A DNA stretch of 15,945 nt from positions 1-15,945 of the forward strand of contig CAZCJA010000056.1 in the NCBI GenBank assembly GCA_964499015.1. Reading direction: 5' to 3'. The DNA is from CAZCJA01 sp964499015 (GTDB taxonomy: Bacteria; Elusimicrobiota; Elusimicrobia; F11). Positions within the stretch are counted from its first letter, which is position 1, and each line of letters opens with the position of its first letter. The position numbers were made by a program, and so were the translations under genes. The notes beneath the pieces were generated by a model. The model did not search any database. It saw only the letters and a list, made by a program, of their open reading frames with translations, and was not told the DNA's origin. Shown here one piece after another: positions 7,143-14,587 of the stretch.

Positions 7143-8857
7143 AACACCTTAAATTCGCCATCGTTTGTTGCCTGCTCGCGGCGCCCGCTTCCGCGGAGCC
7201 TTTCTTGCGTTTAATTCAGCCGTACGAAAACGCGACGCTGCCGGCGGTGAAAGAGTCCTTTGTTTTCGGATCCGTCCTGCCCGCGACGTCGACGCTTGTG
7301 ATAAACGGCACGACGGTGACGCCGCACTCGAACGGCGGCTTCCTGGTCATGATCCCGTTCACCGAAGGGCCGTTTATCATTACGGCGGTTGCCATGGACG
7401 GCATCTCAACGACGACCGTTGTGCGCAAACTTTCCGTCGCCTCAACGCCGCAGGTAATCGCGGCCGATTCCGACCACATCGAGCCGGTGTCGCCGCAAGG
7501 GCGTGTTGTCGTTCGTCCGGGCGATGTGCTGAGCGCGGTGGTGAATGGGCCGGCGGGCAGCAAAGGCACGTTTAGATTTAAAGAAAAAGGCGGTGATTAC
7601 CCGCTTATCGAAACGTCTCCGGGTTCTTTTAAGGGCGTTTATAAAATTCAACCCAACGACACGCATGAAGAGGATGACATCGTCTTCTCTTTACGCCGCG
7701 CGAATGGAAAAAAACTCACCAAGAAGTCGGGGGCGTCCATTACCGTTCAGCGCCGCGCCATCCCGCGCATCGCCGATCTCACCGAAGACGCCGTCTTGCT
7801 CACGGGGCCGGGAACAAGTTACGGCTATCACCTTTACTTGCTGAAGGGCGTGCGGCTGGAAATATCGGGGGAATGGGGCGATTACGTGCGCGTCGCGCTC
7901 GACCGCAACATCCAGGGTTGGGTGAGCAAGAAAAGCGTCGTTGAATTGCCGTCGGGAACCATGCCCGCGCGCAGCGTGGCGCGAAACTTGCGCATCAGCA
8001 CAACCACGACCAGCACCATCATCGAAGTTCCTCTGCAATACATTCATGCGCACAAAGTTGAGCAATTTTTAGATCCGCACCGTCTTCAGCTCACGTTGTA
8101 CAACGTGATTGCCGACACGGACCGGATGCGTTACCGTTCCAGCAATTCCGTCGTTTCAGAGCTGAGCTGGAGCCAGCCGCTGCCGTTCACGTATGTGCTG
8201 GACGTCCAGACCAATCAGAAAGTTCCCTGGGGCTACGACGTGCGGTACGAAGGAACCACGCTGATTTTGGAAATCCGTAACCGGCCAAAATGGCAAGGCG
8301 GTTTAAAGGGGCTTACCGTTGCGGTTGATGCGGGGCATTCGCCGTCGGCGTTCGGCACCATCGGCCCATGGGGAAACACCGAGGCAGCGGTCAACTTGGC
8401 CGTGGCGAAGGTGGTCAAACGTTATTTTGAACAACGCGGCGCAGCCGTGGTGATGATCCAAGACGGCACGCGTGAACTGTCTTTGCTGGATCGCGTGAAG
8501 ATGGCGTGGCAGAGCCGCGCCGATTTTTTCATTAGCATCCATTGCGACGCTTCTCCCGAAGGGCAGAACCCGCGCGAAAAGGAAGGCTACAGCGTCCATT
8601 ATTACTACCCCCAAAGCCGGTGGCTCGCCGAAGAAATCCACCGTATTTACGGTGACCGCGTGAAGTTCCGCGACCAGGGAATATGGCGTTCGAATTTGGC
8701 GGTGTGCCGGACGACGCAAATGCCGTCGATTTTGCTCGAACAAGGGTTTTTGGTTTTGCCGGAGTTTGAGGAAATTATGCTCACGCCGAAACATCATGAG
8801 CAGGTGGCTGACGTTCTATACAACGCGCTGGTCAGCCTGATGAAGAGGACCGAATGA
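7139..8857 (+). CDS. N-acetylmuramoyl-L-alanine amidase (Amidase_3) with SH3 and AMIN-like domains
   Basis: Cleaves the amide bond between muramic acid and L-alanine of peptidoglycan, in the periplasm. I choose TTG at 7139 as start (572 residues): it overlaps the previous stop as TTGA, has GGTGGGA at 7124-7130, and directly opens a signal peptide (residues 1-19, ending PASA). The longer frame from 7079 would put an Arg-rich tail before the signal. Order: a beta-rich Ig-like region (about 20-190), a bacterial SH3 domain (207-268) with GVRLEISGEWGDYVRV, an AMIN-like beta domain (280-382) that would bind the wall, and Amidase_3 (385-572). All four family residues are visible: H400 in DAGHS, E415 in NTEAAVN, H468 in SIHCD and E534 in LLEQG. 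The stop overlaps the start of the NlpC/P60 gene as ATGA. Confidence 0.93.
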   Translation: MKHLKFAIVCCLLAAPASAEPFLRLIQPYENATLPAVKESFVFGSVLPATSTLVINGTTVTPHSNGGFLVMIPFTEGPFIITAVAMDGISTTTVVRKLSVASTPQVIAADSDHIEPVSPQGRVVVRPGDVLSAVVNGPAGSKGTFRFKEKGGDYPLIETSPGSFKGVYKIQPNDTHEEDDIVFSLRRANGKKLTKKSGASITVQRRAIPRIADLTEDAVLLTGPGTSYGYHLYLLKGVRLEISGEWGDYVRVALDRNIQGWVSKKSVVELPSGTMPARSVARNLRISTTTTSTIIEVPLQYIHAHKVEQFLDPHRLQLTLYNVIADTDRMRYRSSNSVVSELSWSQPLPFTYVLDVQTNQKVPWGYDVRYEGTTLILEIRNRPKWQGGLKGLTVAVDAGHSPSAFGTIGPWGNTEAAVNLAVAKVVKRYFEQRGAAVVMIQDGTRELSLLDRVKMAWQSRADFFISIHCDASPEGQNPREKEGYSVHYYYPQSRWLAEEIHRIYGDRVKFRDQGIWRSNLAVCRTTQMPSILLEQGFLVLPEFEEIMLTPKHHEQVADVLYNALVSLMKRTE

Positions 8858-9654
8858 GGAAGTGGCTTGTTGTCGCCGCTTTCATTTTTATGGGGCGCGC
8901 GCAGGCCGCTGACGTGGCGCTGCCGGCGGACATGGCTGTGAAGGTGCCCGTCGCCGACGTTCGCGCCAAGCCCAAGGCCGCCAGCGGGAAATACAAATTC
9001 GACGAACTGCAGGAAACACAGGTGGAGCTTGGCGAACGCGTGCGTGTGCTGGAGAAAAAAGGCAAATGGTTCCGCGTCGAGTGCATGGACCAGGAAGAAT
9101 TTACGCACAACAACAAATGGCAGGGCTATCCCGGTTGGATTGAGGCCGCCGCGCTGACGCCCGATTTAACGTTTTTGAAAACACCGGAGCGCTTGGCGCT
9201 TCCATTGGAAGAAATCCGCGCCAAAATTTTGGAAGCGGCCGCGTCGCACATCGGGAATCGTTATTTATGGGGCGGCCGTTCGCTGCACAATCCGGGCGTT
9301 AAAAAGTCCGCGACCGGCGTCGACTGTTCGGGGCTGATCAATTGGTCGTTCCGCCAAGTGGGCTGGATCGTGCCGCGCGACGCGCACGAACAGTTTATGC
9401 GGGCGCGCAGCGTGCGTCCGTTCCGCCTGCAGCCGGCCGATGTTATTTTTCTAGCCAAGACCGAGAATCCGCATAAAATCGTTCACGTGATGTTCTACGC
9501 CGGCAACGGCGAGATTATCGAAGCGCCGCAATCAGGCGAACGCGTGCGCCGCATGACGTTCCAGGAGCGCTTCGGTAAGCCGCTTGAGCAGTTTATGGGC
9601 GGTGAAACCGTTGGCGACCGCATCGTTTATTTCGGCACTCTTTTTGGCGAATAA
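8854..9654 (+). CDS. Exported NlpC/P60 peptidoglycan endopeptidase with SH3 domain
   Basis: Papain-like cysteine peptidase expected to cut the D-gamma-glutamyl to diamino-acid link or cross-bridges of the peptidoglycan stem, in the periplasm. 266 residues: signal peptide 1-18 (ending AQA), an SH3-like region about 30-105 (VRVLEKKGKWFRVEC, YPGWIEAAALTP), then NlpC/P60 at about 120-260. The nucleophile is C158 in GVDCSGLI, and the general base is H211 in IVHVMFYAG. The third position, usually His in a block like IHAP, is E223 in IIEAPQSGERV. A Cys-His-Glu triad is known from RipA of mycobacteria, so the enzyme is probably active. ATG at 8854 overlaps the amidase stop, with AGAGGA at 8844-8849. 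Sharing an operon with an amidase gives two different wall cuts from one transcript. Confidence 0.93.
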   Translation: MRKWLVVAAFIFMGRAQAADVALPADMAVKVPVADVRAKPKAASGKYKFDELQETQVELGERVRVLEKKGKWFRVECMDQEEFTHNNKWQGYPGWIEAAALTPDLTFLKTPERLALPLEEIRAKILEAAASHIGNRYLWGGRSLHNPGVKKSATGVDCSGLINWSFRQVGWIVPRDAHEQFMRARSVRPFRLQPADVIFLAKTENPHKIVHVMFYAGNGEIIEAPQSGERVRRMTFQERFGKPLEQFMGGETVGDRIVYFGTLFGE

Positions 9655-9655
9655 T

Positions 9656-10336
9656 ATGAAACGGCTCGCCGAAGACTCCGCGCAATATCTCCATCACGAT
9701 CACGCCCAAACCTTTATTTATGAATCCGGACGTTTCCTTATGCGCATCGGTGAAAGGCGCTTCGTGCGTCAAGTTATGGCGAAATTCGGCGATCAAAAAG
9801 AAGCGGAGGTTCTCGATATCGGTTCCGGCCCCGGCTGGGTGACGACCGGAATTGCTCGCGCGAAGCCGGAGTGGTCGGTCACCGGTCTCGATGCATCGCC
9901 CGAAATGCTGAAACATGCGGCCGACTTATCGAGCCGCAAAAAAATCCCCGTTGAGTGGGTGCGGGGCTTCGCGGATAAAACCGGATTGCCCGAAGAGAAA
10001 TTTTCACTGGTCGTTTCGAGCCTTGCCTTCCACGAGTTTCCGGACGGACGGGCGGCGATCCAAGAAATGCTGCGTGTCCTGAAAAAAGGCGGACAGATTT
10101 TTATCGCGGATTTGGTCCGCCCGTCTAGCCTTGGTTTTTTTTATTACCGGTGCATCGCCCCTTTTATTGCGCCGTTTTCGGCGGCGTTTCGCGATCAGTT
10201 TTATGCCAGCCTTAAATCCGCCTATAACATAAACGAGATTAGGACGATTGTGGAAGAGATGGGGCTTTCGTATACCTTGGAAGAGCAGTCGCACTTCGGC
10301 ACGCGCATTTTTGCGTTAACAATACGGAAAGCCTGA
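9656..10336 (+). CDS. Class I SAM-dependent methyltransferase
   Basis: Transfers a methyl group from S-adenosylmethionine to an unidentified small molecule or lipid. 226 residues from ATG at 9656, one base after the NlpC/P60 stop. The frame is open further upstream (to 9584), but that would overlap the previous gene by about 70 bases with no added domain. Motif I is VLDIGSGPGW (52-61). The acidic ribose-binding residue is D79 in GLDASPEM. SLVVSSLAFHEFPD is motif post-II/IV, and MLRVLKKGGQIFIADL is motif V/VI. The C-terminal stretch FFYYRCIAPFIAPFSAAF is hydrophobic and may touch membrane or a lipid-like substrate. The UbiE/Methyltransf_11 style is clear but the substrate is not. Confidence 0.9.
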   Translation: MKRLAEDSAQYLHHDHAQTFIYESGRFLMRIGERRFVRQVMAKFGDQKEAEVLDIGSGPGWVTTGIARAKPEWSVTGLDASPEMLKHAADLSSRKKIPVEWVRGFADKTGLPEEKFSLVVSSLAFHEFPDGRAAIQEMLRVLKKGGQIFIADLVRPSSLGFFYYRCIAPFIAPFSAAFRDQFYASLKSAYNINEIRTIVEEMGLSYTLEEQSHFGTRIFALTIRKA

Positions 10337-10349
10337 TTTTGGAGGCCCT

Positions 10350-11702
10350 ATGACCGCAGAACTAAAAAGAGATCTCGGACTTTTCTCCTGCACGATGCTC
10401 GTCATCGGCAACATCATAGGCGTCGGCATCTTCACCACCCCCGGTGAAATTGCCCAGGGCCTGCCGTCCGCGGGCTGGGTGCTGGTCGCCTGGTTGATCG
10501 GCGGCTTCATGGCGACGACCGGCGCGCTGACCTACGCGGAGATGGGCGCGATGTTTCCCAAGGCCGGCGGTAATTACGTTTTCTTGCGCGAAGCCTATGG
10601 TCCGCTTGTGGCGTTTCTCTATGGCTGGGCGTATACGCTCGTCACCAGCACCGGCACCATCGCGCTTCTGGCCATCGGCTTCGCCGAATATCTGGGCATG
10701 CCCACCGGTTCGTTTAACTCCAAAGCTTTTTCCATCGCCGTCGTTTTTATTCTGACCGTGCTGAACGCACGTGATTTAAAACTCGGCGCCTCCGTTATGG
10801 ACGGCATTACCTCGACCAAGGTCGTGGCCATGCTGATTCTTGTGGTCGCCGGTTTCCTGATCGGCAACGGCAACGTCGGCCATTTTTCGCCGCTGTTTAC
10901 CGGTGAGGCGACCGGTATTTTCACCGCGATTGCGGCGGCGCTGGTGCCGATGGCGTTTACCTATTCCGGCTGGAATTCAACCGTCTTGGTCGCGGAGGAA
11001 GTTAAGAATCCCGAAAAAATGATTCCGGTGTCGCTCATCATGGGCACGCTGGCCACCACGGCGATTTATATTTTGATGAACGCGGTGTACTTGTACGCGG
11101 TGCCGCTGCAGCAGCTGGTCGGGGAAGTAAAAATCGCGCACTTGGCGGCGGCCAATCTCTTCGGGGAGGGGACCACGCGCTTGATTCAGGTTCTCGTCGC
11201 GACATCGGTGCTTGGTTGTTTGAGCGCCTCGCTTCTGGCCAACCCGCGCACAACGTTCGCGCTCGGCCGCGACGGCTTGTTCTTCCGCTTCACGGGTGTT
11301 GTCCACCCTAAATTTCAGACCCCGAGCGGCGCCATCTGGTTCCAGGGACTGTGGGCGTGCGTGCTGATCGCGTTGGGGAAATTCGAACAGATCCTGATTT
11401 TGGTGTCTGTTCCGCTGGTCATCATCGCCTCGATGACCGTGTTTTCCATTTTTATTTTCCGTAAAAAATATCCGGACATGCCCCGCCCGTATCGCTGCTG
11501 GGGCTATCCCGTGATTCCGATCATTTACATCGTGATCTCGCTGGCCATGTTGGTCGTCAAATTTAATCAGCGCAGCCAGCAGTATCTCACCTTCGAAACA
11601 TTCCAGCTCGGCATTCCCATGTCGTATTTGGGGCTGGGTATTTTTATTCTCGGAGTTCCGGTCTACTACTTGTGGCGCCGCTTCTATTTGAAGACCCAAT
11701 AA
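10350..11702 (+). CDS. APC-family amino acid permease
   Basis: Inner-membrane secondary transporter of amino acids or polyamines. 450 residues with about 12 hydrophobic helices, the number usual for the family. TM1 carries GNIIGVGIFTTPGEIA, the broken-helix GxGIF motif that binds the substrate backbone. TM6 has AFTYSGWNSTVLVAEEVKNP, the other unwound helix, with the conserved acidic EEVKNP end. The overall look is of LAT/SLC7-like and bacterial APC members that exchange neutral amino acids, but specificity cannot be read. A strong GGAGG at 10341-10345 lies four bases before the ATG. It follows the methyltransferase after 13 bases. Its 3' end overlaps the next gene by 31 bases. Confidence 0.93.
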   Translation: MTAELKRDLGLFSCTMLVIGNIIGVGIFTTPGEIAQGLPSAGWVLVAWLIGGFMATTGALTYAEMGAMFPKAGGNYVFLREAYGPLVAFLYGWAYTLVTSTGTIALLAIGFAEYLGMPTGSFNSKAFSIAVVFILTVLNARDLKLGASVMDGITSTKVVAMLILVVAGFLIGNGNVGHFSPLFTGEATGIFTAIAAALVPMAFTYSGWNSTVLVAEEVKNPEKMIPVSLIMGTLATTAIYILMNAVYLYAVPLQQLVGEVKIAHLAAANLFGEGTTRLIQVLVATSVLGCLSASLLANPRTTFALGRDGLFFRFTGVVHPKFQTPSGAIWFQGLWACVLIALGKFEQILILVSVPLVIIASMTVFSIFIFRKKYPDMPRPYRCWGYPVIPIIYIVISLAMLVVKFNQRSQQYLTFETFQLGIPMSYLGLGIFILGVPVYYLWRRFYLKTQ

Positions 11703-12868
11703 CGCTGCTGAAGGTCGTCGCGCTGGCCGCGGCGATCGTTTTGTTTTTCCGCACGCGTGCCGGCCACAAAATCTCCGCCTTCTTTCCTCTGCCGTTCTGG
11801 ATCTATTTTCTGTCCATCCTCGCCGGTACAATCGGCTTTCTTCCCGGCGATTCGCCCGTCTACTCCGCGATTACGCTCTATGTTTTAACAGCGGCGCTTT
11901 TCCTGATGCTGGTCGGCACGCCGGTGACGGACTTGGTGCGCATGGGCCCGCGTGCGCTGCTCGCGGTAACACTTGCGGTGGGAACCATGGTGGCGGGCGC
12001 GATCGTCGCTTACGCTCTCTTCGCCGCGAAACTCCCGGAGGACGGATGGAAAGCGGTCGGCGCGCTGTTGGGCACATGGGTGGGGGGCAGCGCGAATATG
12101 CTGGCGGTCAAAGAAATTTTGCAGATGCCGGACGCGGCCTACGCGCCGTTGATTATTGTGGACACGTTTTTGTCGTACGCGTGGATGGCTCTGCTCGTCA
12201 TGGCCGCCGCCCATCAGCCGCGCATTAATAATTATCTTAACGCGATTGATGATGAACGTCGCTCTGGCGAGTCCTCTGGCCGGGCTCCAGGTTTTAACGA
12301 GAACCTGGGCCCCGGCCAGAGGCGAGCCGGGGCGACGCTTGTTGTCATCGTGATTGGATTGGGGATGTCATGGATCATTGCGCAGTGTGCGGGGTTGATC
12401 GCGCCTCATCTGACTTTCCTTACAAAAACCGCGTGGGCGTTATTGATCGCCTCCACACTGGCCATTATTCTGGCCCTGACGCCCATGAGAAAGTTGGAAG
12501 ACCACAAGGCCTCCGCGGTCGGACAGTTCTTCCTGTATTTGGTTCTGATTTCGATCGGCGCGAAAACCACCTTTAACGCCGCGCTCGACGCGCCGATTTA
12601 CGCGGTGTTCGGCGCGGTGATGCTAATCGTCCATGGAATTTTGATGATCGCGGGCGGGAAATGGTTCCGCTTGCCGCTGTTCTTTTTGTCCACCGCGTCC
12701 CAAGCGACCGTAGGAGGGCCTGTGAGCGCTCCAATCGTTGCGGCGGTGTATCGGCCTAACCAAGCCCATATCGGCGTTCTAATGGCCATTTTTGGCGCTT
12801 TAATGGGCACGTATGTCGGGGTTGGCGGCGGCTTTGTCTGCAAATGGCTGGGGGAACTGCTGCGATGA
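11672..12868 (+). CDS. DUF819 family integral membrane protein
   Basis: 398-residue polytopic membrane protein of the DUF819 (YjcL-like) family, whose transport role is not firmly established. Family marks seen are GFLPGDSPVY at the end of helix 2, LGTWVGGSANMLAVKE in the middle, LVLISIGAKTTF and STASQATVGGPVSAPIVAA near the C-terminus. The two Gly/Ser-rich blocks recall the paired re-entrant loops of transporters. Start: GTG at 11672 overlaps the permease gene by 31 bases but supplies the complete first helix; no alternative ATG fits. Residues 196-222, in the central hydrophilic loop, are encoded entirely by an 81-bp hairpin and have a Gly/Arg/Ser-rich composition unlike the rest of the protein. 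The stop overlaps the next start as ATGA. Confidence 0.88.
   Translation: MAPLLFEDPITLLKVVALAAAIVLFFRTRAGHKISAFFPLPFWIYFLSILAGTIGFLPGDSPVYSAITLYVLTAALFLMLVGTPVTDLVRMGPRALLAVTLAVGTMVAGAIVAYALFAAKLPEDGWKAVGALLGTWVGGSANMLAVKEILQMPDAAYAPLIIVDTFLSYAWMALLVMAAAHQPRINNYLNAIDDERRSGESSGRAPGFNENLGPGQRRAGATLVVIVIGLGMSWIIAQCAGLIAPHLTFLTKTAWALLIASTLAIILALTPMRKLEDHKASAVGQFFLYLVLISIGAKTTFNAALDAPIYAVFGAVMLIVHGILMIAGGKWFRLPLFFLSTASQATVGGPVSAPIVAAVYRPNQAHIGVLMAIFGALMGTYVGVGGGFVCKWLGELLR
12257..12337. repeat. 81-bp palindromic element in frame within the DUF819 gene
   Basis: A near-perfect inverted repeat. The inner arms, 12274-12293 and 12302-12321, pair at 18 of 20 positions as Watson-Crick, with one T·G and one C·C. 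After an asymmetric internal loop (12269-12273 against 12322-12325), outer arms 12257-12268 and 12326-12337 pair at all 12 positions, two of them T·G. The apex is an 8-base TTAACGAG. The element is 81 bases and begins and ends on codon boundaries, coding residues 196-222. No second copy was seen in this window. It resembles in principle the Rickettsia palindromic elements that lie in frame inside genes, or a REP-type repeat; it is not claimed to be homologous. Confidence 0.8.
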
Positions 12869-13530
12869 CACCGCGACCGCGCTGGATTTCCATAGGAGAA
12901 ATTGCCCTTTTTTACGGGCTTGCCGAGTGGATCATTTGGTTTGGCGGCGCCCTTCGCCCGACAATTTTGGTCGTGGCCGTGATCATCATCGGCCTGTGCA
13001 TCGCCTCAAACCAGTACCACGGGGACAGCCGCGAACGGATCGGCTTGGGCCGCGGCACCTTCTGGCCGGCCATGAAACTGGCGCTGCCGATCACCCTGCC
13101 CTTTGCGCTGCCGCTTATTTTTCTGGCGTTCTATCGGGAAAGCTTCGCCGCTTGGAACTGGAAGTTCAGTTTTTTCGGGTATCCGTTCTGGGGCTTTGCG
13201 CAGGAATACGCGCTGTTGGGCTTCCTTGCCAATCGATGGGAAGACGGGTTGCCCGGCCGGCAGAGATTAATTCCGTGGCTGAATGGCCTCTTGTTTTCAC
13301 TCGCGCACGCGCCGAACCCCGTTTTGATGACCGTGACGTTCGTTTCCGGCGTGCTTTTCACCGCGCTCTTTTTCCGTCGGAGGAACCTGCTGGCCTACGC
13401 GTTATTGCACGCGGTGTTCGGGATCTTAATCAACCTGGCGTTCGGACACATTCACGGGATCATGTCCGTGGGCACGTCGTACACGCGCCGCATCGGCAAC
13501 CCGTATAAAGTCGTCGACCCGCGAAATTGA
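12865..13530 (+). CDS. CPBP (CAAX protease/bacteriocin-processing) family membrane protein, degenerate active site
   Basis: Polytopic membrane protein of 221 residues with about seven hydrophobic helices. Its C-terminal half follows the CPBP (Abi/CAAX) layout. The motif-1 block is WGFAQEYALLGFLANRW, where the usual EExxxR is reduced to QEYALL (Q113, E114). Motif 2 is FSLAHAPN with H148, and motif 3 is HAVFGILIN with H182. The loss of the first Glu and the Arg suggests altered or absent protease activity, though E114, H148 and H182 could still form a site. ATG at 12865 overlaps the DUF819 stop (ATGA) and has GGGGGAA at 12850-12856 eight bases ahead; the longer frame from 12844 is less likely. 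A second frame over the same bases encodes an Arg-rich shadow and is not a gene. Confidence 0.82.
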   Translation: MTPRPRWISIGEIALFYGLAEWIIWFGGALRPTILVVAVIIIGLCIASNQYHGDSRERIGLGRGTFWPAMKLALPITLPFALPLIFLAFYRESFAAWNWKFSFFGYPFWGFAQEYALLGFLANRWEDGLPGRQRLIPWLNGLLFSLAHAPNPVLMTVTFVSGVLFTALFFRRRNLLAYALLHAVFGILINLAFGHIHGIMSVGTSYTRRIGNPYKVVDPRN

Positions 13531-13532
13531 TC

Positions 13533-13538
13533 TATAAT
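13533..13538 (+). promoter_or_regulatory. TATAAT -10 box just upstream of the Fur-family gene
   Basis: A perfect TATAAT ends seven bases before the ATG at 13546. Transcription starting at the usual distance would begin at or next to the A of the start codon, giving a leaderless message. No Shine-Dalgarno lies in the 15-base gap (only ATCATCCCC). The -35 region is poor: TCGACC at 13514-13519 resembles TTGACA but at too short a spacing. No clear Fur-box-like inverted repeat overlaps the site. Confidence 0.45.
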
Positions 13539-13545
13539 CATCCCC

Positions 13546-14043
13546 ATGACTGACGAACTCGTGTATTTCCCAACCTGGGCCGCCGGACGGCATGGCTATG
13601 CCGACCGCATTCGCCAAAAATTTCAGGAATATCATCATTCCCAAGGGTTGCGCATGACCAACCAGCGCAACATGATCCTGGATTATCTGTTGGACGCCAA
13701 CCATCATGTGAGCAGCGATGAGATTTATAAAGCGTTGAAACCAAAAGGGGTGGGGAAAGTCACGGTGTTCCGGGCGCTGAAGATGCTGGAAGAGTGCAAG
13801 CTGGTGGACCGCGTCACCCCATCCGACGGCAAGCCGCGCTACGAAGTGAACTATGAGCGCCCGCATCACGATCATTTAATCTGCATTCAATGCGGCTCGA
13901 TTCAGGAAATCCAATGGCCGGAAGTGGAAAAGATCCAGGAAAAGGGCTGCAAAAAAATCGGCTTTAAAATTACATTCCACCGCCACGAGGTTTTCGGCCG
14001 CTGCCGCAACTGCGTTAATAGGGACAATGGCCCGAAAGCATAG
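13546..14043 (+). CDS. Fur-family metal-responsive transcriptional regulator
   Basis: Dimeric winged-helix repressor of the Fur/Zur/PerR group, 165 residues. Helix-turn-helix region about 34-90: GLRMTNQRNMILDYL, then VSSDEIYKAL and GKVTVFRALKMLEE. The dimerisation/metal domain starts with PHHDHLIC (H107, H108, D109, H110), the sensory metal block. The structural zinc site is C113-x2-C116 (CIQC) with C153-x2-C156 (CRNC). H147 and E148 in RHEVFG are further likely ligands. The first 30 or so residues are longer than in most Fur proteins. Which metal or peroxide it senses cannot be told. Its own TATAAT box suggests separate transcription from the upstream membrane genes, and it overlaps the following small gene by 17 bases. 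Confidence 0.93.
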   Translation: MTDELVYFPTWAAGRHGYADRIRQKFQEYHHSQGLRMTNQRNMILDYLLDANHHVSSDEIYKALKPKGVGKVTVFRALKMLEECKLVDRVTPSDGKPRYEVNYERPHHDHLICIQCGSIQEIQWPEVEKIQEKGCKKIGFKITFHRHEVFGRCRNCVNRDNGPKA

Positions 14044-14281
14044 GCCTTCACTGCCTTCCAGCGCTTCGCCGGCGCCGTCCGTTTCACCGGCCGCTTCTTT
14101 TTTATCCCCGCGCGGTTTGAAATTTGTTTTGGGGGGATCTCTTTTGGTGTTTGTTGGCTTCGTTGTGCTGTCTTTTTCCGATTCCTTGGCCCAAAACCCG
14201 GCCAGCCGTCTTTCCCCGTTCCTGATCTTGGGTGGTTATGCCCTGATTGGGTTTGGCTTTTTCAAAAACCCGCAAAAATAG
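14027..14281 (+). CDS. Small two-helix membrane protein, DUF3098-like
   Basis: 84 residues. A basic, Ser/Pro/Ala-rich N-terminus (1-30) is followed by two hydrophobic helices, about 33-50 (FVLGGSLLVFVGFVVLSF) and 63-78 (LSPFLILGGYALIGFGFF), joined by a short polar loop, with a basic tail. The length and the glycine pattern resemble DUF3098 proteins, which have no known function; the match is by eye only. ATG at 14027 overlaps the regulator's 3' end by 17 bases, with AGGGA just before it. Co-translation with the regulator is likely. It is the last + strand gene before the repeat-filled gap. Confidence 0.6.
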   Translation: MARKHRPSLPSSASPAPSVSPAASFLSPRGLKFVLGGSLLVFVGFVVLSFSDSLAQNPASRLSPFLILGGYALIGFGFFKNPQK

Positions 14282-14297
14282 TTATCCCACCTTTTCC

Positions 14298-14345
14298 GGC
14301 CTTTTTTAAAAACGCTTTCCAGGGTATCTGGATACCCCCAAATTT
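14298..14345 (+). repeat. Intergenic repeat, copy 1 (shortened)
   Basis: GGCCTTTTTT at the left, then the core GGGTATCTGGATACCC (14322-14337), followed by CCAAA. The core arms GGGTATC and GATACCC pair perfectly around TG. The distance from the left block to the core is about ten bases shorter than in copy 4. Confidence 0.65.
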
Positions 14346-14393
14346 GTTTCTCGTTTTTGCCTCCTTTCCCGCCCATTAGGTTTCAAAACCTCT

Positions 14394-14457
14394 CTTCATG
14401 GTTTTTTAACGCCCACCAGCAAAAAGCGATTTTCGGATGCTTCGATACCCCCAAATT
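14394..14457 (+). repeat. Intergenic repeat, copy 2 (core left arm decayed)
   Basis: Starts CTTCATGGTTTTTT and ends TTCGATACCCCCAAATT. The CATGG (14397) to GATACCCCC (14444) distance is 47 bases, identical to copy 3. The left half of the palindrome (GGGTA) has diverged to GGATG. Confidence 0.6.
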
Positions 14458-14520
14458 AGTCCGGGACTATTGATGGTCTTTTTTCAGGGGCGCGCATCAC
14501 CCCAGAAGCAGGGCGGAGGC

Positions 14521-14587
14521 TCTTCATGGTCTTTTTTGGACAAGGGGCGATTTCACATTTTAGGGTACTGGGATACCCCCAAAATCG
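14521..14587 (+). repeat. Intergenic repeat, copy 3
   Basis: Starts TCTTCATGGTCTTTTTT and ends in the core GGGTACTGGGATACCC (14563-14578) plus CCAAAATCG. CATGG at 14525 to GATACCCCC at 14572 is 47 bases. Just downstream, TGGGGGTA at 14599-14606 is the exact reverse complement of TACCCCCA at 14574-14581, giving an alternative 8-bp hairpin with a 17-base loop. A partial unit, TGATGGTCTTTTTTCAGGGG at 14471-14490, matches the start of this copy but lacks the core. Confidence 0.65.

Noticed and set aside
10977..11831. 284-residue open frame on the - strand opposite the permease gene
   Set aside because: It is rich in Arg, His and Gln and has no domain; the + strand permease fully explains the sequence.
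12813..13508. 231-residue + strand frame overlapping the CPBP gene
   Set aside because: Arg/His-rich shadow frame. The CPBP frame has the ATGA overlap, a ribosome site and membrane helices.
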